Assembly (NCBI GenBank): GCA_949035555.1
Contig: CAROLD010000006.1
Location: 20,116-84,115 of the forward strand
Origin: an uncultured bacterium
GTDB taxonomy: Bacteria > Cyanobacteriota > Vampirovibrionia > Gastranaerophilales > Gastranaerophilaceae
DNA: 64,000 bases
Direction: 5' to 3'
How positions within the stretch are numbered: position 1 is the stretch's first letter; each line of letters opens with the position of its first letter. Under the pieces are notes generated by a model. The model had not been told where the DNA came from and did no database searches. It was given only the letters and a program-made list of their open reading frames with translations. The position numbers and the translations under genes were made by a program. Shown piece after piece: positions 53,227-62,643 of this stretch.

Positions 53227-54882
53227 ATGCGAAGCAACAGTATCAAAAAAGGTATCGCAAGAACTCCGCACCGCGGACTTTTAATGGCAACAGGAGTAAG
53301 TAAACGTAATATGAACGCTCCGTTTATCGGAATTGCCAGTTCTTTTTCCGATCTTGTTCCGGGGCATATCGGGATGAGAGATTTAGAGCGTCAAATTGAA
53401 AAAGGTATTCATTCTGCGGGTGGTCAGGCATTTATTTTTGGGGTTCCTGCGGTTTGCGACGGAATTTCTATGGGGCATTGCGGAATGCGTTATTCTCTGC
53501 CTTCAAGAGATTTAATTGCTGATTGTGTTGAGACTGTTGCAGAAGCTCATCAATTAGATGGTCTGATTCTGCTTTCAAATTGTGATAAAATCACTCCCGG
53601 AATGCTTATTGCGGCTCTCAGATTGAATATTCCCACTATTGTTGTAACCGCAGGTCCTATGCTTGACGGTGAAAGCAGATGCGAAAAACTAACAATGATT
53701 AAAGGTTCATTTGAGGCCGTCGGAAAATTCCGAAGCGGTGTAATTGATGAAACAAGACTGCTTGAACTTGAAGAAGAATCCTGCCCTTCTGCGGGTTCCT
53801 GTCAAGGGATGTACACAGCGAATACAATGGCTTGTTTAACTGAAGTTATGGGAATGAGCCTTCCTTTCTGTGCAACATCTGCGGCTGTATCATCTAAGAA
53901 ACGCAGAATAGCTTTTGACAGCGGTATGCAGATTGTTGACCTTGTGCGTAGAGATGTTAAACCTCTCGATATTGTTGATAAAAATACTCTACGCAACGCT
54001 ATTATATGTGATTTGGCAATGGGTGGTTCTACAAATTCATTTTTACATATACTTGCACTTGCTTCAGCCGGTGAAATTGATGTTACATTAGATGATTTTG
54101 AAGAACTGAGCCATAAAATTCATCAAGTTGTTAAATTAGATCCTGCAGCGGCACCTACAATGTCTGATTTTCATAAAGCAGGCGGCGTTCCTGCACTTGT
54201 TAAAACTTTGATTGATGCAAATGTTGGAATTATTGATAAAACAACAGTAAGCGGATTTAATGTTTCAGAAATTGTAAAAGAAGCTTATGTTGATAAGAAT
54301 TTAATCCATCCGTATTCAGAACCGGTCACGACAAAACCGGGGCTTGGTATTTTGCGCGGTAATTTGGCGAAAGACGGATGCGTCACCAAGATTTCAGGAA
54401 TTGATCCTTCATGTTATGAATTTGAAGGAACGGCCAAAACTTTTAACTCAGAAGAAGAAGCTATGAACGCTCTGGAGCAGGATAAGATTAAAGCAGGAGA
54501 TATTTTAATTATCCGTTATGAAGGTCCAAAAGGCGGTCCGGGAATGCGCGAAATGCTTGCTCCTACATCTTTGCTTGTTGGTAAAGGCTTAGGTACAAGC
54601 TGTGCATTAATTACAGACGGACGTTTTTCAGGCGGTACTCGCGGAGTCTGCATAGGACATGTTTGTCCTGAAGCGGCTGAAGGAGGCAATATTGCGCTCA
54701 TAGAAGACGGAGACAAAATTAAAATTGATATTAACAAAAGAACTATTGATTTACTTGTCTCTGATGATATTTTAGCTTCACGCAGAGCGAATTTAAAACC
54801 GTTTGAATTAAAGTGTAAATCAGGTTATCTTGCAAAGTATGCCAAAAATGTTCAGGATGCTTCACACGGAGCTATTGTATAG
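53227..54882 (+). CDS. ilvD: Dihydroxy-acid dehydratase
   Basis: 551 residues. The iron-sulfur ligands lie in LLSNCDKITPGM and CPSAGSCQGMYTANTM. The C-terminal GRFSGGTRGVCIGHVCPEA is also standard. Branched-chain amino acid synthesis: dehydrates 2,3-dihydroxy-isovalerate and -methylvalerate. GAGGGGG lies seven bases before the ATG, with TATATAATT as a possible -10 box about 20 bases earlier. No leader peptide seen. Confidence 0.95.
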   Translation: MRSNSIKKGIARTPHRGLLMATGVSKRNMNAPFIGIASSFSDLVPGHIGMRDLERQIEKGIHSAGGQAFIFGVPAVCDGISMGHCGMRYSLPSRDLIADCVETVAEAHQLDGLILLSNCDKITPGMLIAALRLNIPTIVVTAGPMLDGESRCEKLTMIKGSFEAVGKFRSGVIDETRLLELEEESCPSAGSCQGMYTANTMACLTEVMGMSLPFCATSAAVSSKKRRIAFDSGMQIVDLVRRDVKPLDIVDKNTLRNAIICDLAMGGSTNSFLHILALASAGEIDVTLDDFEELSHKIHQVVKLDPAAAPTMSDFHKAGGVPALVKTLIDANVGIIDKTTVSGFNVSEIVKEAYVDKNLIHPYSEPVTTKPGLGILRGNLAKDGCVTKISGIDPSCYEFEGTAKTFNSEEEAMNALEQDKIKAGDILIIRYEGPKGGPGMREMLAPTSLLVGKGLGTSCALITDGRFSGGTRGVCIGHVCPEAAEGGNIALIEDGDKIKIDINKRTIDLLVSDDILASRRANLKPFELKCKSGYLAKYAKNVQDASHGAIV

Positions 54883-54890
54883 AGGAAATT

Positions 54891-55595
54891 ATGATAAATG
54901 ATATAGTTAAATCAACAAATTTACAACACATTGCAATAATTATGGACGGGAACAGACGCTGGGCAAAAGAAAAAGGACTTCCTTCCGCAGTAGGTCATAA
55001 AAAAGGGGTAGAATCTCTTAAAGCAACTCTGCGAGCATGCGATGCTTTCGGCGTTAAATATCTCACGGTTTATGCTTTTTCAACTGAAAATTGGAACAGA
55101 AAACAGGAAGAAGTTGATTTTTTGATGAATTTGGTCGCACTTACTCTTACAAATGAGCTTGATGAAATGCATAAAGAAAATGTTCAAATTCATTTTATCG
55201 GAGATTTATCAAGACTTTCGGAGAATTTGCAAAAAATTCTTTCCAATGCTGTTGAAACTACAAAAAATAATAACGGTGTAGTGTTACAAATTGCCCTAAA
55301 TTACGGAGCAAGAGATGAAATTCTTCACGCTGTCAAAAGTATTATTGAAAAAGGTACTTCTGCGGATATGGTTACAGAACAAACAATTGCTGATAATTTA
55401 TATACAGCAGGGGTTCCTGATCCTGATATTCTGGTCAGAACAGGAGGTGAACAGCGTATTTCAAATTATCTGCTGTGGCAGATTGCTTATTCTGAAATAA
55501 TTATCAGAAATGAATTTTGGCCGGAGTTTGATAAAAATATACTTGCAGAGTGCATACAAGAATTTGGGAAAAGGCAGAGAAGATATGGGAAATAA
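54891..55595 (+). CDS. uppS: Isoprenyl transferase (undecaprenyl diphosphate synthase)
   Basis: 234 residues. IAIIMDGNRRWAKEKGLP is the catalytic Asp/diphosphate loop. VYAFSTENWNR, then the C-terminal LVRTGGEQRISNYLLWQIAYSE. Makes the C55 lipid carrier for peptidoglycan and surface polysaccharides, of which this window encodes many users. Eight bases after ilvD. Confidence 0.95.
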   Translation: MINDIVKSTNLQHIAIIMDGNRRWAKEKGLPSAVGHKKGVESLKATLRACDAFGVKYLTVYAFSTENWNRKQEEVDFLMNLVALTLTNELDEMHKENVQIHFIGDLSRLSENLQKILSNAVETTKNNNGVVLQIALNYGARDEILHAVKSIIEKGTSADMVTEQTIADNLYTAGVPDPDILVRTGGEQRISNYLLWQIAYSEIIIRNEFWPEFDKNILAECIQEFGKRQRRYGK

Positions 55596-56175
55596 CAATA
55601 TTAAAATAGTTTTTGCAACCGGTAATCCGCATAAACTGGCAGAAATTAATGAAATTTCAAAAGGAACAGGTATTGAATTTATTCTTCCGCCTGAAAATTT
55701 TAATCCGGATGAAACAGGTACAACTTTTGAGCAAAACTCACTTATAAAAGCACAGGAAGCCGCAAAATTATCAGGGTGCATATCCCTTGCTGACGATTCG
55801 GGGCTTTGTGTAGAGGCTTTAGACGGTGCTCCGGGGATTCATTCAGCACGTTATGCTGATACGGCACAATCAAGAATTGACAAGCTTTTACAAAATCTTG
55901 CCGGCTCGGGTAATAGAAAGGCAAAATTTGTTTGTGCTATGACACTTGTAGATGAGTTTGGAAATATCCTGAATTCAGAAATAGGTGAATGTCACGGCAA
56001 AATTGCAGAGCACCGGTCAGGTATTAATGGATTTGGCTATGACCCGATATTTTTAGTTGACGGATACAATATCACAATGGCAGATATGTCAGAAGAGTTA
56101 AAAAATACAATTTCTCATAGAGGAAATGCTCTTAATCAAATGATAGCTTACATTCAAACTAATCTTATAAACTAA
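55585..56175 (+). CDS. rdgB: dITP/XTP pyrophosphatase (HAM1 family)
   Basis: 196 residues from the ATG at 55585, inside the end of uppS (11-base overlap), with GGCAGAGA upstream. A longer in-frame opening exists, but homologues begin at IVFATGNPHKLAEI. LADDSGLCVEALDGAPGIHSARY and FGYDPIF are the substrate motifs. Removes non-canonical purine nucleotides. Confidence 0.94.
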   Translation: MGNNNIKIVFATGNPHKLAEINEISKGTGIEFILPPENFNPDETGTTFEQNSLIKAQEAAKLSGCISLADDSGLCVEALDGAPGIHSARYADTAQSRIDKLLQNLAGSGNRKAKFVCAMTLVDEFGNILNSEIGECHGKIAEHRSGINGFGYDPIFLVDGYNITMADMSEELKNTISHRGNALNQMIAYIQTNLIN

Positions 56176-56185
56176 GGAGAATTGA

Positions 56186-57355
56186 GTGAAAAAAATAATA
56201 CTGTCAATTATTATAGCCGCTGTTGTTTTGATTGCGTTAAGATTTGCGTATTCAGCTTTTGGCGCAAAAATGAAACAGAAAGCGCGAGCAGCACTTCCGC
56301 CTCCATCAGTGGTAGTGGAAGAGGTTAAACAGGACAGTGTTATCAGAAGTTTTGAAGCTCCTGGACGTGTTGTTTCAAAGTATCAGGTCAGCATTATGGC
56401 ACGTATTTCAGGGTATTTGCAAAAAAGTTTTTTCAAAGAAGGAGACTATGTAAAAGCCGGGCAGACTTTGTTTTTAATAGAGCCTGATGAATTTTCAAAT
56501 GCTTCCAAAATTGCAGGTGCAAATATTCAGAATATAAAAGCACAGCTTGATTATGCTAATAAACAGTTGAAACGTGCAGAAGAGCTTGTTAAACAGGATT
56601 ACATTGCAAAATCAAAATATGATGAAATATTAGCAAACCGTAATGCATTACAGGCGCAATATACTGCGGCAGAATCAAGTTATGAAGACTCAACCAGAAG
56701 TTTAAACTATACAACTGTAAAAGCTCCTGTTGACGGCCGTATAGGGATAATTGACGTTACGGTCGGTAACTATGTATCACCTTCTTCGGGTTCTCTTACA
56801 ACAATAAATAGCACAAATCCTATTTATGTTACTTTTCCACTGTCTTCCGAAGACTATTCGGCAATTGCTTCCATTGATAAAAAAGCAAATGAAAAACGAC
56901 GTGTAGAATTATTTTTTCAAAACGGACAAAAATACAGTTTAGAAGGTGTTCAAGACTTTTTGGATAACAAAGTTGACCAAACAACAGGTACCGTTACAAT
57001 GAGGGCAACCTTTGAAAACCCTGATAACAAACTTCTTCATGGGGAATTTGTTACAATAAAAGTTTATGCCAATTCGCCTGTAAATGTTCCGATTGTACCA
57101 ATAACAGCTGTTCAGGAAAATCAAGAAGGAAAATATGTCTATAAAATGGATGAAAATAATCTTCCACAGCTTACATATATAAAGGTTCAAGGTCAAACAG
57201 GAGACAATTGGATTGTAAAAGAAGGTCTTAAAAAAGGTGATAAAGTAATCACTGAAGGTATACTTAAAGTTACCCCGGGTTCTCCTGTAAAAATAATATC
57301 AAAAGAAGAATTACAAACCCTAACAGGAAAACAAAAACTCTCTCAAAATAAATAA
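56186..57355 (+). CDS. RND efflux periplasmic adaptor (membrane fusion protein)
   Basis: 389 residues, GTG start after AAGGAG. N-terminal membrane anchor (IILSIIIAAVVLIALRFAY). Barrel-sandwich halves flank a helical hairpin at about residues 100-175, and VDGRIGIIDVTVGNYVSP lies in the second half. It joins the inner-membrane pump to the TolC-like channel encoded next. Confidence 0.92.
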   Translation: MKKIILSIIIAAVVLIALRFAYSAFGAKMKQKARAALPPPSVVVEEVKQDSVIRSFEAPGRVVSKYQVSIMARISGYLQKSFFKEGDYVKAGQTLFLIEPDEFSNASKIAGANIQNIKAQLDYANKQLKRAEELVKQDYIAKSKYDEILANRNALQAQYTAAESSYEDSTRSLNYTTVKAPVDGRIGIIDVTVGNYVSPSSGSLTTINSTNPIYVTFPLSSEDYSAIASIDKKANEKRRVELFFQNGQKYSLEGVQDFLDNKVDQTTGTVTMRATFENPDNKLLHGEFVTIKVYANSPVNVPIVPITAVQENQEGKYVYKMDENNLPQLTYIKVQGQTGDNWIVKEGLKKGDKVITEGILKVTPGSPVKIISKEELQTLTGKQKLSQNK

Positions 57356-57376
57356 TATTATGTTTAAGGATTAAAT

Positions 57377-60300
57377 ATGTCAGAAGAAAAGCAAGGCAAT
57401 TTGTTCATCAAACGCCCAAAACTTGCTATAGTAATTTCGCTTGCGATTTTGCTTGCAGGGATACTTATGATTAAATCGTTACCGCTTGAGGAATATCCCT
57501 CAATTACGCCGCCTCAGGTTGTTGTAACCGCAACATATTCAGGTGCCAGTTCTGATGTACTTGAATCAACAATAGCAGCACCTGTGGAAGCTCAGTTAAA
57601 CGGTGTCGAAGATATGATTTATATGTCTTCAACCTCTCAAAACGGAACCTATAAATTAACCCTGTATTTTGAAGTAGGTTCAGATCCTGATATGGCAGTA
57701 ATTAACGTGCAGAACCAGCTTCAGCTTGTAACTCCGAGACTACCTGAAGAAGTCAAACGCTATGGTCTATCTGTAAAAAAATCCACAGGCGGACCGGGAT
57801 TACTGTTAATTTCGGTTAATTCGCCTCATAATTCATATGATAACTTGTTTATCTCAAATTATGCAGATATTTACATCAAAGATGAACTTGCACGTATTAA
57901 AGGTGTCGGACAAGTTTCTGTCTTCGGTTCTTCAAATTACTCAATGAGAATTTGGCTGAATGCAGACAAAATGGCAAATTACGGATTGTCCGCAAGTGAT
58001 GTTTCTGCTGCGATTCAAACTCAAAATATTCAATCACCTGCCGGAGATTTAGGGGTTGAGCCAATGAAAGATAAACAGCTGATTAAACTTACCATGCGAA
58101 CCCGCGGCAGATTAGAAGACGTTAAAGACTTTGAAGAAATCATTATCAAGTCACTTCCGAACGGTGCTCAAATAAAACTAAAAGATATAGCCCGCGTTGA
58201 ATTGGGGGCTGAAAACTATTCTAATTTTTCGAGAATTAGCCAGAAAAATGCGGCGATTATTACTGTAAGTCAGCTGCCAGAAGCAAATGCTATAGACTTA
58301 TCAAATAAAATTCAAAAGAAAATGGCAGAGTTGAGCAAAACTTTTCCTAAAGATATTGAGTACAAAATACAGCGTGATGAAACAGAATTTGTACGTGAAT
58401 CAATTCATGAAGTAATAAGCGCAGTTGTACTTGCAGTACTTCTTGTTTCTATTGTTACATATTTATTTCTGGGCACAGCAAGAGCCGCATTTATACCATT
58501 TTGTGCAATTCCGGTATCATTAATCGGTGTATTTGTATTTATGCATTTATTTGGTTTTTCTATCAATCTGCTGATTTTATTCGGATTAGTACTTGCTGTA
58601 GGGCTTGTTGTAGATGATGCTATTGTTGTACTTGAAAACACACAAAGACATATTCAGGAAGGTAAAAATCCTGTCGATGCAACTGAAATTACAATGAAAG
58701 AGGTTTTTGGCGCAGTTCTTGCAACATCGCTTGTTTTAATGGCAGTATTCGTTCCTGTGTCGTTTATGGGCGGAATAACAGGGCAAATGTTCCGACAGTT
58801 TGCTCTTTGTATCGCTTCTTCAATCGGGCTGTCAACACTGGTTGCGCTTACTCTTGCACCTGCTCTTTGTGCATCAATTTTAAAATCAGGTGAAGAAAAA
58901 GCTGATTTTGTATTTATTCAGAAGTTTGATGTATGGTTTAATAAAATACGTGATAAATACTTAACGCAGACTCATATTTTTGTAGAAAATTCCGGATTAA
59001 CACTGGTTGTATTAGGGCTTATAATATTGTTTACCGCCGGTTTATTTTTGATTATACCCGGAGGATTTCTGCCTACAGAGGACAGAGGAGCAGTATTTAC
59101 TCAGGTTCAGCTTCCTGACGGTTCATCAGCATCCAGAACTGATGAGGTTGCAAAAGATGTAGAAGCAAAACTGCTTTCTATCCCGGGGATTAAGGATACA
59201 ATTGCACTTGTCGGCATGAATGGTGAAAATACTGCATTTATTGTATCTAATTTCAAGCCGTGGTCAAAGCGTAAAAAGAAAGATGAATCTTTAAACGGGA
59301 TTTTAATGAATATAAATAAACAGTTTGCAGGATATCCTGCAGCTACTGTTGCAACTTTTTCTCCGCCTGCTATATCCGGACTTGGTATGTTTGGCGGATT
59401 TGAGTATCAACTTTTGGATAAAGGTAACCGTTCTGCTTCACAATTGTACGAAGAGGCAAAAAAACTTATAGCTGAAGCTCAGGCAAATCCAAATTTTGCA
59501 ATGGTATATACATCCTACAGTGCCAATCTTCCGCAGTTGATGATTGATGTTGATGTTGATAAAGCTCTTGCTCAAGGGGTTGAAGTCAGTGAAGTTTATA
59601 ACGCAATAGCTTCATATTATGCTAAATCCTATGTAAACGATTTTAATAAATACGGACGTGTTTACCGTGTATATTTGCAGGCAGATTCTGAATATAGAGC
59701 CAGAATTTCAGATTTAGGCAAAGTGTTTGTAAAAAATAAATCAGGCAGAATGGTACCGTTAACATCCGTTATAAAAACTGAAAATATTGTTGGTCCATAT
59801 ATCAGAACAAGGTTTAATATGTATCCGGCAATTACTATCAACGGAAGTGCGAGAGGTAATGTAAGTTCAGGAAAAGCTCTAAGTGTAATGGAAGAAATTT
59901 CGGCTAAAACTTTACCGAATGACATGGGATATGCATGGTCAGGAACTTCTTTGCAGGAAAAAGAATCAAGCGGTCAAATTGGTCCTATTATTGTAATGTC
60001 ACTGGTTTTTGTATTCTTATTTCTTGTAGGGCTTTACGAAAGCTGGTTTTTGCCAATCACAGTACTGCTAGTAACTCCAGTAGCACTTGTTGGAGCATTA
60101 TTCTTTCAATATGTTACAGGCTATTCACTTGATATTTATTCTCAAATCGGGCTTGTAATGCTTTTAGGGCTAAGTACCAAACAGGCAATTCTGATTATTG
60201 AATTTGCAAAAGATGCACACGAAAACGGTATGCCAATACGCGACGCAGCAATGGAAGCCGCAAAATTAAGATTCAGAGCTGTAATGATGACAAATATTGC

Positions 60301-60493
60301 ATTTATATTAGGACTATTGCCGCTTGTGTTTGCATCCGGAGCAGGTGCAGCATCGCGACATTCTGTTGGTATGACCGTGCTGGGCGGAATGGCAGCAGTT
60401 GCATTTATTGGGACATTTTTGGTTCCTGCTTTTTACGTTATGATTGAAGAATTTAAAAATAATCTGGCATCAAAATTAAAAAAGGATAAATAA
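57377..60493 (+). CDS. RND multidrug efflux transporter (HAE1/AcrB type)
   Basis: 1038 residues, full family length. The N-terminus RPKLAIVISLAILLAGILMI is the first helix. GLVLAVGLVVDDAIVVLEN in helix 4 holds the proton-relay Asp pair, and the second half has GLVMLLGLSTKQAILIIEFA with the relay Lys. Two large periplasmic loops. Proton-driven export of drugs or lipophilic compounds. Shares one base with the next gene's start. Confidence 0.95.
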   Translation: MSEEKQGNLFIKRPKLAIVISLAILLAGILMIKSLPLEEYPSITPPQVVVTATYSGASSDVLESTIAAPVEAQLNGVEDMIYMSSTSQNGTYKLTLYFEVGSDPDMAVINVQNQLQLVTPRLPEEVKRYGLSVKKSTGGPGLLLISVNSPHNSYDNLFISNYADIYIKDELARIKGVGQVSVFGSSNYSMRIWLNADKMANYGLSASDVSAAIQTQNIQSPAGDLGVEPMKDKQLIKLTMRTRGRLEDVKDFEEIIIKSLPNGAQIKLKDIARVELGAENYSNFSRISQKNAAIITVSQLPEANAIDLSNKIQKKMAELSKTFPKDIEYKIQRDETEFVRESIHEVISAVVLAVLLVSIVTYLFLGTARAAFIPFCAIPVSLIGVFVFMHLFGFSINLLILFGLVLAVGLVVDDAIVVLENTQRHIQEGKNPVDATEITMKEVFGAVLATSLVLMAVFVPVSFMGGITGQMFRQFALCIASSIGLSTLVALTLAPALCASILKSGEEKADFVFIQKFDVWFNKIRDKYLTQTHIFVENSGLTLVVLGLIILFTAGLFLIIPGGFLPTEDRGAVFTQVQLPDGSSASRTDEVAKDVEAKLLSIPGIKDTIALVGMNGENTAFIVSNFKPWSKRKKKDESLNGILMNINKQFAGYPAATVATFSPPAISGLGMFGGFEYQLLDKGNRSASQLYEEAKKLIAEAQANPNFAMVYTSYSANLPQLMIDVDVDKALAQGVEVSEVYNAIASYYAKSYVNDFNKYGRVYRVYLQADSEYRARISDLGKVFVKNKSGRMVPLTSVIKTENIVGPYIRTRFNMYPAITINGSARGNVSSGKALSVMEEISAKTLPNDMGYAWSGTSLQEKESSGQIGPIIVMSLVFVFLFLVGLYESWFLPITVLLVTPVALVGALFFQYVTGYSLDIYSQIGLVMLLGLSTKQAILIIEFAKDAHENGMPIRDAAMEAAKLRFRAVMMTNIAFILGLLPLVFASGAGAASRHSVGMTVLGGMAAVAFIGTFLVPAFYVMIEEFKNNLASKLKKDK

Positions 60494-61896
60494 TGATAAA
60501 AAAATTAATTTGTATATTTTTACTAATCTCAACCCCTGTTTTTGCGGTTGAACTCGGAAATAATCTCAATCATAATGAGTTCCCGAAATCACAAAATGTA
60601 CTGCCGCAGTCAAAAGTAACACCAGACACAATTATATCGGGTTCTGTAGAGAAAAATATTGACATGACTCTGAATAATTGTATTCGTATCGCACTGGGTA
60701 ATAATCCACAAATTAGTGCTGCATTTCAAGATATACTCGCAGCAGACAGCAGAATTAAACAGGTTTGGGCTAACTTTTTCCCGTCGTTTTCATGGCAGAC
60801 AAGTTATACCTATTTAAAACAACTTCAATTATCAGATGCGTTGAATGAGAATCTGCAATTTAACTACTTCCTTGCCGGTCAAGCTACTTTACAACAAATG
60901 CTTTATGACTTTGGAGTTACCCAAAATCAGGCAACTATAAAAAGACTTGACTATGAAGCTTACAAAAAAACATTTGAAGCAATCGTTAATGACATAATTT
61001 ATCAAACCAAAGATGCTTATTATAATGTTTTATACGCTCAGGAAACACGTGAAGTTGCAAAGGATACTGTCGATAAGTACCAAATGTTTTATGATCAGGC
61101 AAAAGCTTTTTATAAAATAGGAATGAACCCCAAAGTCGATGTTACAATAGCAGAAACAAATTTAAGTAATGCTAAACTTAAATTTATTCAGGCAGATAAC
61201 GCAGTAAATCTTGCTATTGCAAAGCTAAATAACGTTATGGGTGTCCCATATATTGAAAAATATAAAATCTCAGATAAGCTTCAATATCGACCAATAAATT
61301 TAAGTTTTGAAAAATCTGTTGATATTGCTCGAGATGCAAGACCGGAACTAAAACTTGCAGAACTGAAAGTTGAAGGAGCAAATCAGACCGTAAAACTTGC
61401 AAAAAAATCCTTTTATCCGACAATCTCATTTGAAACACAATACCAAAAAGGTGGCAAAAGCTGGTGGTCAAATGATGGTTATAACATCGGCGGATATTTG
61501 ATATTCCCGACAATTAACGTTATGTTATTACGAAATGAAATTAAAGAAGCTAAATATCTGTACGACAGAGAACTTGCAAATGCTCGAAATACGCAAAATT
61601 CAATATATTTAGAGATCCAAAATGCATATCTGCGTCTTGATGAAATGCGAAATCAAATGCCTGTTGCAATTTTACAGGTTAAGCAAGCAAAAGAAAACTA
61701 TGAGCTTTCATTTGGCAGATATCGCGTAGGAGAGGGGTCTCCAACTGAATTAAAAGATTCTGAAAATACATATGAACAAGCCCAATTAACATATTACAGT
61801 GCCCTTTATCAGTATAATTCTGCCAAAGCTCAACTAGAAAAAGCAATTGGGAAAAATATTATCGAAGACGACGATTGTGTAACTCTGAATGATTAG
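60493..61896 (+). CDS. TolC-family outer membrane channel protein
   Basis: 467 residues. Signal peptide (IKKLICIFLLISTPVFAVE). Two repeats of the outer membrane efflux protein fold, each with long helices (NCIRIALGNNPQISAAFQDI and KSVDIARDARPELKLAELKV). Third gene of a full RND tripartite operon (adaptor, pump, channel), which shows the host has an outer membrane. Confidence 0.93.
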   Translation: MIKKLICIFLLISTPVFAVELGNNLNHNEFPKSQNVLPQSKVTPDTIISGSVEKNIDMTLNNCIRIALGNNPQISAAFQDILAADSRIKQVWANFFPSFSWQTSYTYLKQLQLSDALNENLQFNYFLAGQATLQQMLYDFGVTQNQATIKRLDYEAYKKTFEAIVNDIIYQTKDAYYNVLYAQETREVAKDTVDKYQMFYDQAKAFYKIGMNPKVDVTIAETNLSNAKLKFIQADNAVNLAIAKLNNVMGVPYIEKYKISDKLQYRPINLSFEKSVDIARDARPELKLAELKVEGANQTVKLAKKSFYPTISFETQYQKGGKSWWSNDGYNIGGYLIFPTINVMLLRNEIKEAKYLYDRELANARNTQNSIYLEIQNAYLRLDEMRNQMPVAILQVKQAKENYELSFGRYRVGEGSPTELKDSENTYEQAQLTYYSALYQYNSAKAQLEKAIGKNIIEDDDCVTLND

Positions 61897-61996
61897 TTAA
61901 CACTTCTTAATATTATCAGTTTTAAAAAGCAATTTTTTTTATTGTATTTACTTTATATATATGTAAGATATAAACAAAGAGAGAAGAGAGATAATT

Positions 61997-62242
61997 ATGT
62001 TAGCATCATCAGGACAGGCTTTTGGCTCAATGGTTAAACCATCAGGACGAAAAAATAGAGCATTAAAAGAATTTAATTATTTAGAAAATAAAGACAGAAG
62101 AATGAGATTTAACAATTCTCAAGACCCTATATATTATGTTTTCGATTGTATTGAAAACAGACCAATCAAGGTCTTGGCTAAAGAATTCGTAAAAGATTCG
62201 TTCTTCGAAGCAGTAAATTTTGTATCAAAAGTTGTTGGATAA
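61997..62242 (+). CDS. Small protein of unknown function
   Basis: 81 residues, basic N-terminal half (SGRKNRALKEFNYLENKDRR), amphipathic C-terminal helix (VLAKEFVKDSFFEAVNFVSK). GAGAAGAGAG precedes the ATG and a strong terminator follows 50 bases after the stop, which supports a monocistronic gene. No family recognised. Confidence 0.6.
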   Translation: MLASSGQAFGSMVKPSGRKNRALKEFNYLENKDRRMRFNNSQDPIYYVFDCIENRPIKVLAKEFVKDSFFEAVNFVSKVVG

Positions 62243-62291
62243 TCAATAGGAAATAAGAGAAAAGAATTTAGGAAAAGGATAGGATAAAAAT

Positions 62292-62322
62292 AAAAAGCGA
62301 TCAACAGATCGCTTTTTATTTT
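62292..62322 (+). terminator. Rho-independent terminator
   Basis: 11-bp perfect stem AAAAAGCGATC / GATCGCTTTTT with loop AACA and a following T-rich run, after the 61997-62242 gene. Confidence 0.9.
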
Positions 62323-62330
62323 TATAACAC

Positions 62331-62358
62331 TTGCGAGATTAATAAAATACATTATAAT
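62331..62358 (+). promoter_or_regulatory. Promoter of the Pmp-like surface protein gene
   Basis: -35 TTGCGA at 62331-62336, 16-base spacer, -10 TATAAT at 62353-62358. The next gene starts at 62644, so the message would have a leader of about 280 bases. Confidence 0.5.
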
Positions 62359-62364
62359 ATATCT

Positions 62365-62643
62365 ATAAGGATATATAATATTTAAATTTGTAACGATAAT
62401 AACAGAATCCCTAAAGATGGAAATTAAGAATGCCGATTAGATATTCGGTAGAATATTATGAATACACCAAAATAATGAAAAGCAAGCGTTCGCTGTATGC
62501 GAAGACACACTAGAATTTCAGCCATTTACGATGTGAAGATTGATATTTTTATGCAAAAAGAAAACCACGAAGTATCGTAGTTTCAAGACTTAAATCACAT
62601 TTTCATTAAAATGATGCATTTTATTTGAAAGCGAGGACATACG
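62365..62643 (+). other. Long untranslated leader of the surface protein gene
   Basis: About 280 bases with no gene. Small hairpins are visible, e.g. CCGA...TCGG near 62435-62450 and TTCGC-TGTAT-GCGAA near 62490-62504. It matches no riboswitch I know. It may control translation or stability of the surface protein message. Confidence 0.4.
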
